NCBI GenBank assembly: GCA_004335835.1
Contig: RWJK01000996.1
Coordinates: 1-64,000 of the forward strand
Direction of reading: 5' to 3'
DNA length: 64,000 nucleotides
Source of the DNA: Scenedesmus sp. ARA3
Taxonomy: Eukaryota; Chlorophyta; Chlorophyceae; Sphaeropleales; Scenedesmaceae
The notes beneath the pieces were generated by a model. The model saw nothing but the letters and a program-made list of their open reading frames with translations, ran no database searches and had not been told where the DNA came from. Made by a program: the position numbers and the translations under genes. Positions 35,121 through 46,999 of the stretch are shown piece by piece (positions within the stretch are counted from its first letter, which is position 1; each line of letters opens with the position of its first letter).

Positions 35121-35204
35121 GGTTGCTGTCAGGGTGTCTCCCAGTACGACCCTCCTGCTGCTTTTCTACGGCAGGTGCTGTGTGAGGTGACACGGGCAGC
35201 CTCA

Positions 35205-35397
35205 ATGGCTGCTCCTACTGCTGCAGTGAGTGATGCACAGCGACTGCGCCTCATCAAGGACCTGGCGCTCGGTGCGCTTGAAAACAGGGGAGTGTACGAG
35301 CACAACATACGGTCCCTGGAGCTAGTAGTCTCTTACACGGTAAGCCACCTCACCCCAACTGCAGGTTCAGCACTATTCTGGTTGGTGGCTGCAGCTG

Positions 35398-35442
<45 letters not shown>

Positions 35443-35864
35443 GCTGGCCGGCGGCTGATAAGCACAGTAGAAGCAACATGCACTGTGTGCTACATGTGCA
35501 GCAACGTGTGGCCGTAGTCATTTGTCAGACTCATCTGTGATAGGGTTGACCGACAGGCGAGCATCAACGGCGTTCAAGTGCCCTCACATGGTTGGGGTTG
35601 CGAGGCTAAACTGGCCTGTTGGGGGAGCTGAAGGCAGTTGCATCAGGAAAGGACAGCAATATAAACCACGCCATAGCAGAACAAGCAGCTGTCGGCGCTC
35701 CCAAGTGAAAAGCATTGTAGTTACACGGCGCTTGCCCACTAGCACATTGGCTCCCAAGGGAGCTTGCCGCTGAGACAAAACTTGCGAGAACCTGCAGTGC
35801 CAGCACAGCCTGGCCCAGCCGGGCTTGCATAGTGAGCGAGACAATGCACACTCGCCTTGCTACA

Positions 35865-35897
<33 letters not shown>

Positions 35898-35926
35898 AGC
35901 CCTCACCATATGCTTGCTGCTGTTGC

Positions 35927-35960
<34 letters not shown>

Positions 35961-36240
35961 ACCAACACAGGATCGGTTTGGCTTTGTCAAGAGGTTTTCT
36001 GTTGATGTGGGTGAAGGTGAGCTGTGAGAGCTGCGTGGTAGCAGCTGCCAGCACTCAGTGCAGCGCAGTGCGGCAAACACCTTTGGCGCCAAGTCATGTC
36101 GACAATACGCTGACACAGCCATGCTAATATGCCGTGTAAATGGAGGCACATCGGCTCAGCTTGTGCTTCTCAGCCAGCGCATTGCGGATGTGACAGCGGC
36201 TGACGAGCTAATCGACACGCTATGCCCCTTTCAGGAGTGA
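35205..36240 (+). CDS. Small unidentified protein, 120 aa, three exons
   Basis: Exons 35205-35339, 35971-36016 and 36059-36240, with gtaagc and gtgagc donors and matching phases, give MAAPTAAVSDAQRLRLIKDL at the start and ELIDTLCPFQE at the end. The reading frame is also open upstream to 34989 (with FLRQVLCEVTRAASM before the ATG), so the true start may lie further 5'; that would overlap the divergent gene's first exon. Both introns are rich in sense-strand CTG repeats (35398-35442 and about 35868-35960). I do not recognise the family. The stop is followed after one base by the ATG of the next ORF. Alternatively a gtgaga donor at 36236 could splice this frame into the next gene. Confidence 0.55.
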
Positions 36241-36241
36241 G

Positions 36242-37059
36242 ATGGCAGCCTCTCAGAAAAGAGCAGGACCTGCAGCCAGTGCCAGCTTGCCGGTAGCAGC
36301 AAAGATGCCTTGCAGGCACTGCAAAATGGCTTTGCAGGAACAAACTGGTCGCTCATCACAATGTGAGTGAGAATTGCATGTATGAGTTTACACTATTTCC
36401 GGCCTGTACACGGCCGCTGCAGCTCACCCTTGCCTCGCTGCATTTGATGCTGTTGTCCTGCATGCTTCAACATTGCAGTGGATCCTGCAAGCAACACCCA
36501 TGCTGCCGCTGCCGCCACCCCACGTACCCCAGCGCCACCTGCAGCAGCAGCAGCAGCGCCACCACCACCACCAGCAGCAGCAGCGGCAGCTGCAGAGGAG
36601 CAGGCTGACATGGACCATGATGCGGAACCTGAGCTGCCCAGCATGAGTGAGGCAGCCGCAGAGGCAGACAGCAGCGGGGAGGCATCGGCGCCGCCTGCCG
36701 ACGACCCAGCTTGCTCTAAAAAAGACAAGCAGGCCCAACTCGGATCCAGCAGGCCTAACTCGATCATCAGCATCAGTGTCGGCAGCCGCAGCTATGCCTG
36801 CTCCCTCAAGGCCTATGGCAAGAGCGGCAGCGCGCGGCAGGTCTTCATCACCACACCCGAGACAGCAGCAGCAGAGCGGCGGCACGGCAAGCGCCGCGGG
36901 TACCTGTTCATGGCTGATGAGGAGGGGCTGCAGCAGGTGCAGGACGGCTTGATGGGGGTGAAGAGCTGGGCAGATGTGAAGCGGCGCGTGGAGCCGTTTG
37001 TCATGCAACGATCGAAGCGAGCTGCTGATGTGCTGCAGCGCTTGGCAGAAATGGCTTGA
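36242..37059 (+). CDS. Unidentified acidic/Ala-Pro-rich protein, 233 aa, two exons
   Basis: Exon 1 at 36242-36362 (MAASQKRAG... with a CRHC pair) ends at a gtgagt donor; exon 2 at 36479-37059 follows a cattgcag acceptor in phase. Residues 42-75 are Ala/Pro-rich and 76-120 acidic. The last 100 residues look folded (SIISISVGSRSYACSLKAYG; RRGYLFMADEEGLQQV; SWADVKRRVEPFVMQRSKRA). No known domain is recognised. TGTAA words, the usual green-algal poly(A) signal, occur about 155 and 200 bases after the stop. Confidence 0.65.
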
Positions 37060-37214
37060 GAATGGACGCGGGGTGGGGTTTTGGGCTGGCACTGCAGCGA
37101 ATGAAGAGCACGTGCTCTTCTGCTGCATGGTAGGCGCTGTGTCTGCTGTGTGTGGGTGCTGTGGGTGCTGTGCCGGCGCTGCGGCGGTGCGGCACTGTTT
37201 GATACAGGGCCAAT

Positions 37215-37262
37215 TGTAAATCAAGAGTTGCGCCAGCTGTTGATGGCAATGAGCATTTGTAA
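37215..37262 (+). terminator. Candidate polyadenylation signals (TGTAA)
   Basis: Two TGTAA words (near 37215 and 37258) follow the stop at 37059 by about 155-200 bases, a usual distance for green-algal mRNAs. The motif is known from chlorophyte genes; its use here is inferred. Confidence 0.5.
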
Positions 37263-37820
37263 CATTGCTTGATGGTCTAGTACTAGTGTGCGATCAAGGG
37301 TGTGCACACAGCATAAGGCCGACAAGACCTGGACAGGCCTAGGGAGTCTGCTGGGTGTGCCGTGTTTGTGTTACGTCAACAGTGCATGCACGCCACACTC
37401 TCACGGCACGCTCAAAAGAATAATAGTGTAGTTAGCAGCATATATGGTTGTGCATGCGTCGTCAGGGAGGAAGCGGACCGTCCTGACACAGCAGTGTGGT
37501 CCGTGTAATCATCACGCTGATGTTACGCGGACGCACAGGCTCATAATAAGGCCACATTGACGTGAACTCTGACAGTGTTCCGGTTTATCTTCACCCGCTG
37601 TGGGTATGAACTGGCCAAAAAAGGCCAGTGCTCTTGCCTGGTAACCATTACTGACAATGTTCGAGTATCCAGGCATTGGACCGCCCGTGTACTTTCAGCA
37701 CCGGCTTGCGCATGTGGCGAATTACACTTATGTATGCAAACAATGTATGTATCCTATCAACTCACCTAGCAAGCCTCTTCAAGATTTTCCCAGTTCGCAG
37801 GCAGAGCTTGACAACAGATC

Positions 37821-38418
37821 ATGCAACACGCTATGTTTGATGACATATATACCAGTGAAGCACGCCTAACACAGTCTACAGCAGCCGGCCTACAGCAAGA
37901 GTGCTTCCCTCCTTGCGGACTCGCCTCGAGCTACGTGGAGCCATCAACCCTCTCGTGTAGCGCAGTAGGAAATGAGGACGCCGAGCATAGCCATTTCGCT
38001 TCTTGGTCAGGCGAAGCAGCAGCAGAGCAGCGGGTGCCGCACCTGCTGGAGCTGGGGGGCCAATGGTGCTCCAGTGGGGTTGCAGGCTTCTCAGCTGCTG
38101 CAGTGCTACCAGGGAGCAGCAGCAGCCACTGGCACGGCTTGCCTCACACCAACATCAACAGCAGCTTAGCATCACCTGCGGCTACAACAAGCACTGCGGA
38201 GGCTGCAGCAGCGCCGCGCCCCGGCCCTGCTGGGGCCAGCTACAGCCGGCATCCATGTGCATCGCCAGCAATCGACAACTGCTGTACTGCTAACAACCTT
38301 GCCATGGCAGCCGATGCAGCAGCGGCAGCAGCAGCAGGGGCGGAATTGTTCAGTGGGACAGAGCCCAGTGCAGATGTAGGCAGCGAGGGCACTGCTGGCC
38401 CGGCAGCCTCCTTGGTGC

Positions 38419-38476
<58 letters not shown>

Positions 38477-39308
38477 GATGCTGCAACCTGCCGGACAACA
38501 GAAGAGGTACTCTGAAAGCATCAGGGGCAGCCGGCGACGTCTGAAGCAGCAGCGGCAAGAGGAGGTTGTGAATAAAAAGGTGAACAACCTATCGCCAACA
38601 GCTTCACTACTTACCTGCTTCGTTAAGCCTGCTGCTTACTGCAGCAAGGTTTGCTGTGACGCGTCAGTCATCCTGGTGATAGTGTTACAGAACATAGATC
38701 AGCTCTGAAGTCTCTACAGCAGCCGCACAACATTGTGTGCAACAGCCAGCTAGAACACGCCAGGACGTTGGCACAAGTGCTCACGCGCTGCTGCTGCTCT
38801 ACTGCTGCCACTTCCGTCACTTGTGCTGCAGCTTGCAGCAGCAACAAACAAGGTTGCGGAGCTGCAGGCGCGTCACGCGGCGCTGTCGTCCGACCACAGC
38901 GCGCTGCTGGGCCGCCTGGCTGACGTGACGCGCAAGTGGCAGGCCACTGTGGCCACCAACCAGCAGCTGCACCAGGCCAACGGCAGCCTGCAGGCGCTGC
39001 TGGCGGAGGCGCAGCAGCAGCTGACGGCGCTGCAGCAGGAGTGCCGGCAGTACAGGCAGCTGGTGGGGCCGCCGCCACCGCCGCAGCAGCAGCAGCAGCA
39101 TGGTTACTCTCACCTGCAGATGGCAGCAGCATCAGGGCAGCAGCAGCAGCATCAGCAGATGTGGCAACAGCTGCAGCCAGATGCAGCAGCTGAGCTCCAG
39201 CCAGATGCAGCGTGTGAGCTGCAGCAGCAACAGCGGCGCTGGCCTGTTGGTTGGCAGCAGCAGATTGCTGTGGCATTGGAGCAACAGGCAGCCAGTGAGC
39301 AGCAGTGA
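37821..39308 (+). CDS. bZIP-like transcription factor, paralogue 1, 411 aa
   Basis: Exon 1, 37821-38579, ends in the basic segment (KRYSESIRGSRRRLKQQR) at a gtgaac donor. Exon 2, 38832-39308, begins in phase after ctgcag with LAAATNKVAELQARHAAL, a long heptad coil, and ends in a Gln-rich tail. Exon 1 is Ser/Ala-rich with an Ala run at about residues 204-220, like an activation region. The DNA-contact signature N-x7-R of bZIP basic regions is degenerate here: by alignment with its neighbour the Asn is Ile or Ser and the Arg is Lys, so it may bind DNA weakly or act as a dimer partner. The zipper exon is almost identical to that of the gene at 42521. Confidence 0.72.
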
Positions 39309-42300
39309 GTGCACCGCACCCTACACAGCTGTCAAGGTAGTCATTTAACACGTCGTCAGCAAGTAGGTCCAATTAGCGAGTACTTGAGTTGAGTTTGGGC
39401 ACTGATGCACTACATGCATTGCCAACCTGTGAGGCAGCACGAGTCTTGATGTCTTCAGACTATGCGCTGCAGCCAGTGCGTCACACCAAAGCAGTCGTCT
39501 GGCTCAGACACATGCTACACGTGCTCGTCTGGTGGCCCTCATCTGCTATGCATTCCAGATAGCTCAGATGTCTAGCAGCAGGTTTGCAACGTCACGGTGG
39601 CTTGTAGTTCCAGCCCCACAGAATACTGCTTGCTGTGGTTGGGGTCAACATCCGGTGGGTGGGTTGATGGTCTGCCTGTTGTTTGTGGGCCACATGTTAT
39701 GCCAACTTGCTGGGTGTTTCTTTTTTTTTCTAGCAGGGTGTGCTGGACACAATACTTGCCACGGTCAGGTGCACACACTTACATCATGTTGTGCTACAGT
39801 GCAGCCCTTGTTTGTTTGGCGGCTTGTGGGCTTTCTGTTACTTGCCTTGCGGTCACTGCTAGGTCACTGGGTGGTTGCTGCTGTATTGTGCGACAAAACA
39901 GTGTGGCACAGGCATCGTTGTGAAGTCTGTCACGCCACAGTGTGTCATTGCTGATGTTTGTCTTTCACACACAATGTAAACATGTGTGATTTGCCTGAAC
40001 ATATGGTTGGACTGGTGCTTTGGTATACATTTTGGTACAGTGCTGTAGGCCACCATGCTGCGGTGTTTGAAATGCAGCAGCATACCTCCATTTAGAACAA
40101 CTTTGCCTGTTCAGAGGATGATTGTAGGGCCCGATGATTTGCGTTGACGCCGTATAGGTCAGTATGCAGCACAGCAGCTACATCCGATCGTGTTGATTGG
40201 TGCAGACGTGTTTCAACAGCCTGTGTTGCGGTGCGTGTCTTGGGGCACTGGCAGGTGCATGAATAATGCTTGTGCAGTGACAGCCGGGGCGGTCTCCGCC
40301 CTGCATCCTGCAGCAAGGTGGGTGTTCAGAACACATGGTTCCTGCAAACATGGTTCTTCTACGCATGGCACGCTGCTCACACACCCAGTCAGCATGGTTT
40401 GCAGATGCAGCAGCCTTTGGCAGACTATTCATTGTCTGGCAGCCTAGTTGGTGGTGCACTTCCACTGGAAGGTTGGCAACCTACCAGTTGCATCAGCACT
40501 GGCTGGTGAATCAGGTATGATCTGCTTGCTCTTGCACCAGCTCTGAACAGCAAGGGCACACTCTAACGCTTGTTGGCACATGGGACACATCTCATGTGCT
40601 GTGGAGTGGGCTCATTTCAGCTAGGTCATGCTCAGTAGCACAGTAGCACGAGCATGCGTGTGTGGACGCACAGGTCAGTGGATGTTTTTTCAGCAGAATG
40701 CTCATGTCTGGTGCAGCGTAGTGTGCATGGTGTAGTATGCAGAATGACACCACAGGGTAGTCAGCTGGTGTGTAGGCATGCATGTTGTTGTGGCCAGAAT
40801 CACCACACCAGCCTCGCATAGTGCAGTCAGTGCCTGGGGTCCTCAGACTGAGACGCACTGTTGTGCATGTCACAAAAACAGTGACGCATCTCGTGCTGCT
40901 GCCAGCATGCCGGATTGGCCTGCGGCATGCATTACATCGCCCACGGTGTATGTGCGGATGCGGATACACAGCCTGAACCCTGGTGTCACGTCATCATGTT
41001 GATATACCTGTCAGCAGTGAGGATGATCAGTTCTACAGCAGAGTGATGATCAGTTCTTGGCAGCTCAACTTGAGGCATAATGCCAGGTGTCACATCAGCA
41101 TGTTGTTCCTTCTGCTTGCTGCGCTGCTGTTCAACGCGGCGCAGGTATGAAGCCTTCAACGGCTTGGGAGTTATCGTTCCTGCAGGAGTACGACTACTGC
41201 TGGATGACCACAGCAGGCTGTGTGTTGGAGTAGGAACATTTCAATTATTGGTTGAAGGGCTGACAGCACAGTTGATGATCGTACAGTGGGCTGTAGTTAG
41301 GGTTGTGGTTTGGTACCATGAGTCACTGTGGCATCTGGAAGCTGCTTTACTGCCTACCAGGCTTTCCAGGATTGCCTTTGAACTGGGCATGATGACTGGA
41401 TATTAAAACAGAATGTGTGTCCAGGGATGTGTGACGGTCGGCGGCGTGTTTCTTTACAGTTGTGCGTGGCAGTTGGGGCGGACACGGCGGTGTGTGGCTT
41501 GGGGCGGAAAGCAGTGGCGTTGACAGTGAGATTGCAATTGGCTAGGCGTGGACAGCAGTAGTTTGTGGCATGGCCCGGGGCGGACAGCAGTGGTGTGTGC
41601 CTTAGGGCGGACAGCAGTGGTACGTGGCTTGCCACACGCGTTTGGCAGGTGCTGCATCATCATGATCTGCAGTGCCTGGAATGATTGTGGTGTGGCACAC
41701 ATGGCCCAACAAGCGGCATGTTGCCTGTGGACAGGTGCGCATGTGCACCATAATACTGCAGCTCTTTGCATGTGTGGCAAGGTGTGCATCTGCTGCATGC
41801 ACAAGCCGCATGCGTTGTAGCAGGCTGCATGCAATCCACCAGTGTAGCCTACGGTGCGGTACAGGTACAGCATTACGAAGTTTGTAGTACACCTTGGAGT
41901 TGAGGTGCATCGGTTCCTTGCATGCATGGGTTGCGCGTTTGATTGCGATTTTGAGGCAGGCAGCTTGCAAACAACATGCCAGGGCAGCAGCTGCTGCTGG
42001 ACTGGCAAAGTCACCGGCTAAGCCTGCCAGCCAGCTGGCAAGTTAACGAAGTTCTGCTGTGGATTCTGAACGCGACCTGGAGGACGGTTTACGTACAATG
42101 CTGCTGCACATCATGTTATGAGCAGCCGTCGTGGTAAGCTCAGACAAGCTGGCGTAAGAAATGTGAAGCTCGCCCCTTCTTCTTGCACGTCACGCTGCTT
42201 GTACAAGGTCGCTGCCATCCAGCAGACACTGGAAAACTTTCTTTAACATTACTTTCAACATGTTCACAGCATATCATGAGTGATACGCCTCTGCTGGAAC

Positions 42301-42520
42301 AAGGTAATCCCAAGGCCTTCTAACAAGCTCATCTTTGCAACACTGTTCGTCGCTCATTGGCGAGTCAGCAACCGCCGTATGCTGCTTTATGCTGCTTCAG
42401 TTACACTTATTCAACTGCAGAGGCATGCAGGCGCCAACAAATATCTGCTGAAGGCCCACAGCAGGTTGCTGTGCAGCAGCAGGTGCAGCATACATTCTTG
42501 ATTTACGTTTTTCAACCAAA
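39309..42520. other. Intergenic region between the bZIP-like paralogues
   Basis: No splice-consistent coding segment was found. A minisatellite of about 36-bp units (GGGGCGGACAGCAGTGG core) lies at 41465-41640. A T-run follows 39720. Confidence 0.5.
41465..41640. repeat. Minisatellite, about 36-bp unit
   Basis: Four to five imperfect repeats of GGGCGGACAGCAGTGGTGTG separated by TGGCTTG-type spacers. No coding frame is maintained. Confidence 0.65.
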
Positions 42521-43684
42521 ATGGACGTATTACATCACACCTTCGCTGGCACCCATCTTCAAGGTTGCCTTCGCTCCAGCACGCTCCCGTCCAGCCACGT
42601 CGAGCTGGAGCAGCTCTCGTACAGCGATATAGCCACGGAAGAGGCAGAAAACAGCTACATGCTTTCATTTTCAGCGGAGGGCAGCACGGATCAGCTGTCA
42701 GCAGTGCTGGGCCTGGGCGAGCCTTGCCCCATGCAGCAGGCAGCACAAGATGCTGCATGGCAGCCACTCGCCAGCGGCAACTGGCTCGGCTTCATCTGCC
42801 CCGACACAAACAGCCACCTCGAATTACAAGCTCGGACAGCAGTGAGCAGTGAGAAAGCAGCTGCCGCAGCTGGCACTCAGACACTAGGGCTTGGGTACCC
42901 TCCCTGCCAGCCAGGCCCAGTCTCCAGTCCTGCAAGCAACGCTGACTGCGGCAGCCAGGGAACTGCTGCTACCACAGCGCTGACAGCAGCAACAGCCTCA
43001 GCATCAGTAGAATGGACAGCAGCTGATGTGTTCTGCAGTATCGAGTCCGGCTGTGGCCTGAGCAGTGAGTGCGGTACTGCCTCAATGCTGACAGCAGCTG
43101 CTGCAGCAGCAGCACCGGCCGCAGCAGCGGAATGGGCTGCAGCAGCAGATCCCCTCTGCAATCCTGAGCCCAGCTGCGGCCTCAGCAGTGCCCCTGGCCC
43201 CTCAGCAGCAGCAGCAGCAGCAGCAGCGCCGGCTGGTGGGCTGCGTGGTGACAAGCGCAAGGAGACCAACAGGCAGTACCAGCGACGGCTGAGGCAGAAG
43301 CGGCAGCAGGATGCGGACGACACCACGCAGTCGGTGAGCATAGGTTACCCGCGCACAGCAACCCTTTGCCTGCCAGGGTTAGTATGGAGTGTGCATGCGC
43401 TGCGATGTATGATGTGCGTGTCGCATGTTGATGGCTGTCCGATTGTGGTGTGGAGACATACAGCTGTAACATCAGATGGTTGGGCTGCATGGCGCCAGGG
43501 GTGATGTGTGCCTGCTGTATTGCTCTGCTGCGTAGGCCTGGCACAGCCTGGACGCGGCTGATGCTCCGCAACAATGCTGCTGCTGCTGCGTGTGCAGCAT
43601 GCGCTGCTGCATGTAGAGTAACATGCAGCAGACATGCTGATGGCTGACTACAGCATCAAACAACACTACTGCTCACTGACAACC

Positions 43685-43733
<49 letters not shown>

Positions 43734-44002
43734 ATCTGCTGTCACTGACGCCATCACAGCTCGCACACGTCACACAGAAGGCCGCGGAGCTGCAGGCGCG
43801 TCACGCGGCGCTGTCGTCCGACCACAGCGCGCTGCTGGGCCGCCTGGCTGACGTGACGCGCAAGTGGCAGGCCACTGTGGCCACCAACCAGCAGCTGCAC
43901 CAGGCCAACGGCAGCCTGCAGGCGCTGCTGGCAGAGGCACAGCAGCAGCTGGCGGCGCTGCAGCAGGAGTGCCGGCAGTACAGGCAGCTCATGCAGCTGT
44001 AG
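42521..44002 (+). CDS. bZIP-like transcription factor, paralogue 2, 351 aa
   Basis: Exon 1, 42521-43333, ends at TCG|gtgagc after a basic region (KRKETNRQYQRRLRQKRQQD) that keeps the bZIP N-x7-R spacing (N of TNRQ, R of RRLR). Exon 2, 43760-44002, follows catcacag in phase with LAHVTQKAAELQARHAAL and ends RQLMQL. The rest of exon 1 is Ala/Ser/Glu-rich, with short repeats around GLSSECG/GLSSAPG. A (CTG)15 tract at 43687-43733 lies just upstream of the acceptor. Likely a nuclear dimeric transcription factor; its target is unknown. It shares only the basic/zipper part with the gene at 37821, so the pair is an old tandem duplicate whose zipper exon has been homogenised. Confidence 0.75.
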
Positions 44003-46862
44003 CTGCTGCGCTGCTGTAGCTGCTGCAGCCTTTTTGAGGCCTTGCTAACTGCAGTGGCAGCAGCTTCAAGCATGCCCTACTGCCCTGTATGCTGCAGGCC
44101 TTGTGGAGACATACATAGAGATTGTTTGGGCTGAGTTGTGGCTCTGTGCTGGATGGATTCGACTTGAAAAGCAGGGCATTGTGCAGCTCTGCTCAACTGG
44201 TCTGATGCCGCTGCCTCTTGTGGAGCCTGCAGCCGTCTTACTGGTGCAGTGCCGCGGCCGGCTGCAAATAAAGGGTCTCATCAGATCAAATGCATGGTGG
44301 CTCCTGCTGGGGTGGCTCCTGCTTATTTCCTCCTTGATGCAAGGCCTTTGTGTATGTGCCTTGGAGCCCACATTCCCCTGGCTTGGGTGTTTCATGTTGC
44401 ACCCGCAACAGCTGATACTTTGAACAAATGTCAAGAGCGTGTGTGCCTGAATGGGTATGTCAGAGTGTGCAGCAGCTAGCTGGCAAAACACAGAAAGCCA
44501 GCTGCAGCCTCACAGAGATGTGCATACAGGCCGAGCACATGTTGGCCGTATTCGCGCATTGCCTCCTTTTGATTGTCAGCCTTTGTCTCTGATACAGTTG
44601 AGCTTGCAGTAGGATGGGGTGCAGCGACGTGTACACATGCACAGCACACAAGCGTGACAGAAAGTGTGCACAGGCACAGCACATGTATTTACGCAGAGCA
44701 TGCAGCTCTGCGCGCTGGCGAGATGTGGCTGTCAGGTGGGGTGAGGGGTCCGGTCAATTGAGGAAGTGCATGAGCGTTCCATGCGCCACATTTGTGAGTG
44801 GGGTTGATTCTGGTGTGATGGCAGTATGTGCGTGTTGGCACGCTCCGCGGTGCTGGTGAAATGACATCTGGGTTGCATTGTGCAGTGGGCTTGTCAGCAG
44901 CAGGACTCCAGTGCATGCGTGGCTGTGGGGCAGGGCTCTGCAGCGCAATGAAGCCATGCCTGCAACAGCCAGCCCTGAACGCATGTGCTTCTAGGACATG
45001 TTTGGCGGGGTTTGTCGGATGCATGCGCATGCAGTATGCCAGCGCGCAGCATTGCGTGGGTGTTGCAAAAACACCAGAAGAGGCAGGAGGCGCTGGCTTG
45101 CGCACACCCACAAACTGTTCAGGGTGCGTTTCCAGTTGAGCTGTTGAGGGTCAAGCCATGGAGCTATGGCAGCATGTATGCCTGACGCCATTGGCCGGTG
45201 GGCTGCTGCTGGTGCGTCCTCCATGTCACATGGTGCTGGAGTTGAGGCAATGCCACACAAACTGTGCTTCAGATGCGCTGACTTCTGGTGTGGTTGATTC
45301 TGGTGCTGGTTGCTCTGCTGTGGTTGGGATGTGTGGGTGCTGGCACACGCTGCTGTGCTGGTGAAATGACATTTGGGTAGCATTGCGATGCGGGCATATC
45401 GGCAGAGGTGCTGAGGTGTGGGAGGGCAGGCATAGCAGGTGCAACTCATTTGTGTGTTGGTGACAGGAAAGGCTGCAATGCTGAGGTCTGGGGGCCGATG
45501 GCTGCAATGCATACAGCTGCTGCTGCTGCTGCTGTTGCTGCTGCGATTGCTGCGATTGCCAGCATCCTTCTGGGCACACACACGGCACCAGTTGCTGCTT
45601 AACAAAACTGCTTCTTTTGGTGTTTGCTTCTGTGCGAGGGTGAAGGGTGTACTATTGTGTGTTTTGTCAAGGTTCGCATGACTTGCAACGCATGAGCACA
45701 TGCGGTGTGCCAACAACAACTCAATGAACACATGAACATTGCAGCAGCGCGCCACATGCGGCTGTCTGCTGTTGGCATCACTGTGGGGCCGTTTGTTCTG
45801 CTGGGTGACTGCTCAGGCTGCGGCTGTGCACCACTGATTTGCCAATACCAACACCAATACCAAGTATGGGACAGACCCACCTCAGGCACAAGGCCAGCGA
45901 GCCGATCTACCGCTCACTCGCCATAAGCAGGGACAAGCCAGGCGCTGCACAGTTGCTGCTGCCTGTGCTGCCTGTGCTAAATTTTACTGCATGATTGGGG
46001 ACACATTGTGCATGCATGTAGTGTTTGTGGCTTTCGTTGTCAGGGCCTTTTTCATGCCTGCAACCTGGGACGCCATGCCATGAATAACAGCAGTGATGGG
46101 TTGTATATGCGTAGAATCGCGGCATTCAAGTGTTCCTATGTGCAACAGCAACTCATGGGCTGTATATACCCCACAGCTGGAGCTTGACTTAAGCTGCCTC
46201 TGTGCGGGCTGGCACTGTGGCAGCGCTGCTCGGCTACCGGCTGTGCTGCAGCGTACTTAATGTGAAGTGTTCAACAGCAGCAACAGCCGGGCCCAGCTAG
46301 CGCACTTGGCTACGAGTTGCACTGCCCAAGGTATTGTTTATTGCTCTTTTTAGAGCTTGTCTGCGTTGTTGCGATGATTGAAACGTTGTTTTGTTGGGCT
46401 GTAGTGGGTGTGGTGCACTGCATGTCTTTCTCTCTCAGAGCGCATGAGTCTGATTCTGAGGCTCGAGTCTGGTTGTGGAGCGGCAGCACGTCTGCCTGAA
46501 TGCACTTGCTATTGCGAACACTGCTTTTATGCACTACATACAATGAAGTGATGATGGTGTGTAACACAGATTGCCAGAATTAGGGTTTAAATGCACGAGT
46601 TGCCTACCCTCCTCAACACAACAGACTGCAGTATCTGCTGAACAGCAAGAGAAATGCACAGGAAATGAGTAAGAATATGGTGCAGCAGAGGGAGTTGGTG
46701 CACTCCAATTCAATCAATGCAGACAAACGGCAGGCATCACCCATCACGTTCAATTCGAAGGCAGCCTGCTGAGCTGCTACCTCAAAACCGTGCCACACAT
46801 GCGCAACACGGGCTGATCTACTTGGGCTGTTTCTTTGGTATGCATGCACGGACGACAACATC
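44003..46862. other. Intergenic region upstream of the retrotransposon
   Basis: No supported gene. Two related blocks about 500 bp apart (around 44800-44900 and 45290-45410) share GGTGCTGG.GAAATGACAT and GGGTTGATTCTGGTG-like words, an old duplication. Confidence 0.5.
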
Positions 46863-46866
46863 AGCA

Positions 46867-46975
46867 TGTAGTGTGCTGTGGCGTGACATCCCTGTGTTTG
46901 CGTCACTGCAGCGCTGTTTGCGTCACTGCAGCGCTGTTTGCGTCACTGCAGCGCTGTTTGCGTCACTGCAGCGGG
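46867..46975 (+). repeat. Left repeat segment (A1) and 20-bp tandem repeats
   Basis: Bases 46867-46915 match 53930-53978 with two mismatches. They run into four copies of a 20-bp unit (CGCTGTTTGCGTCACTGCAG) ending near 46970, just ahead of the gag ATG at 47000. TGGCGTGACATC within the segment starts with TGG and could be a primer-binding site, but no matching tRNA was checked. Confidence 0.75.
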
Positions 46976-46999
46976 GGAAGCTCAGCAGGCCGCTGGCCG

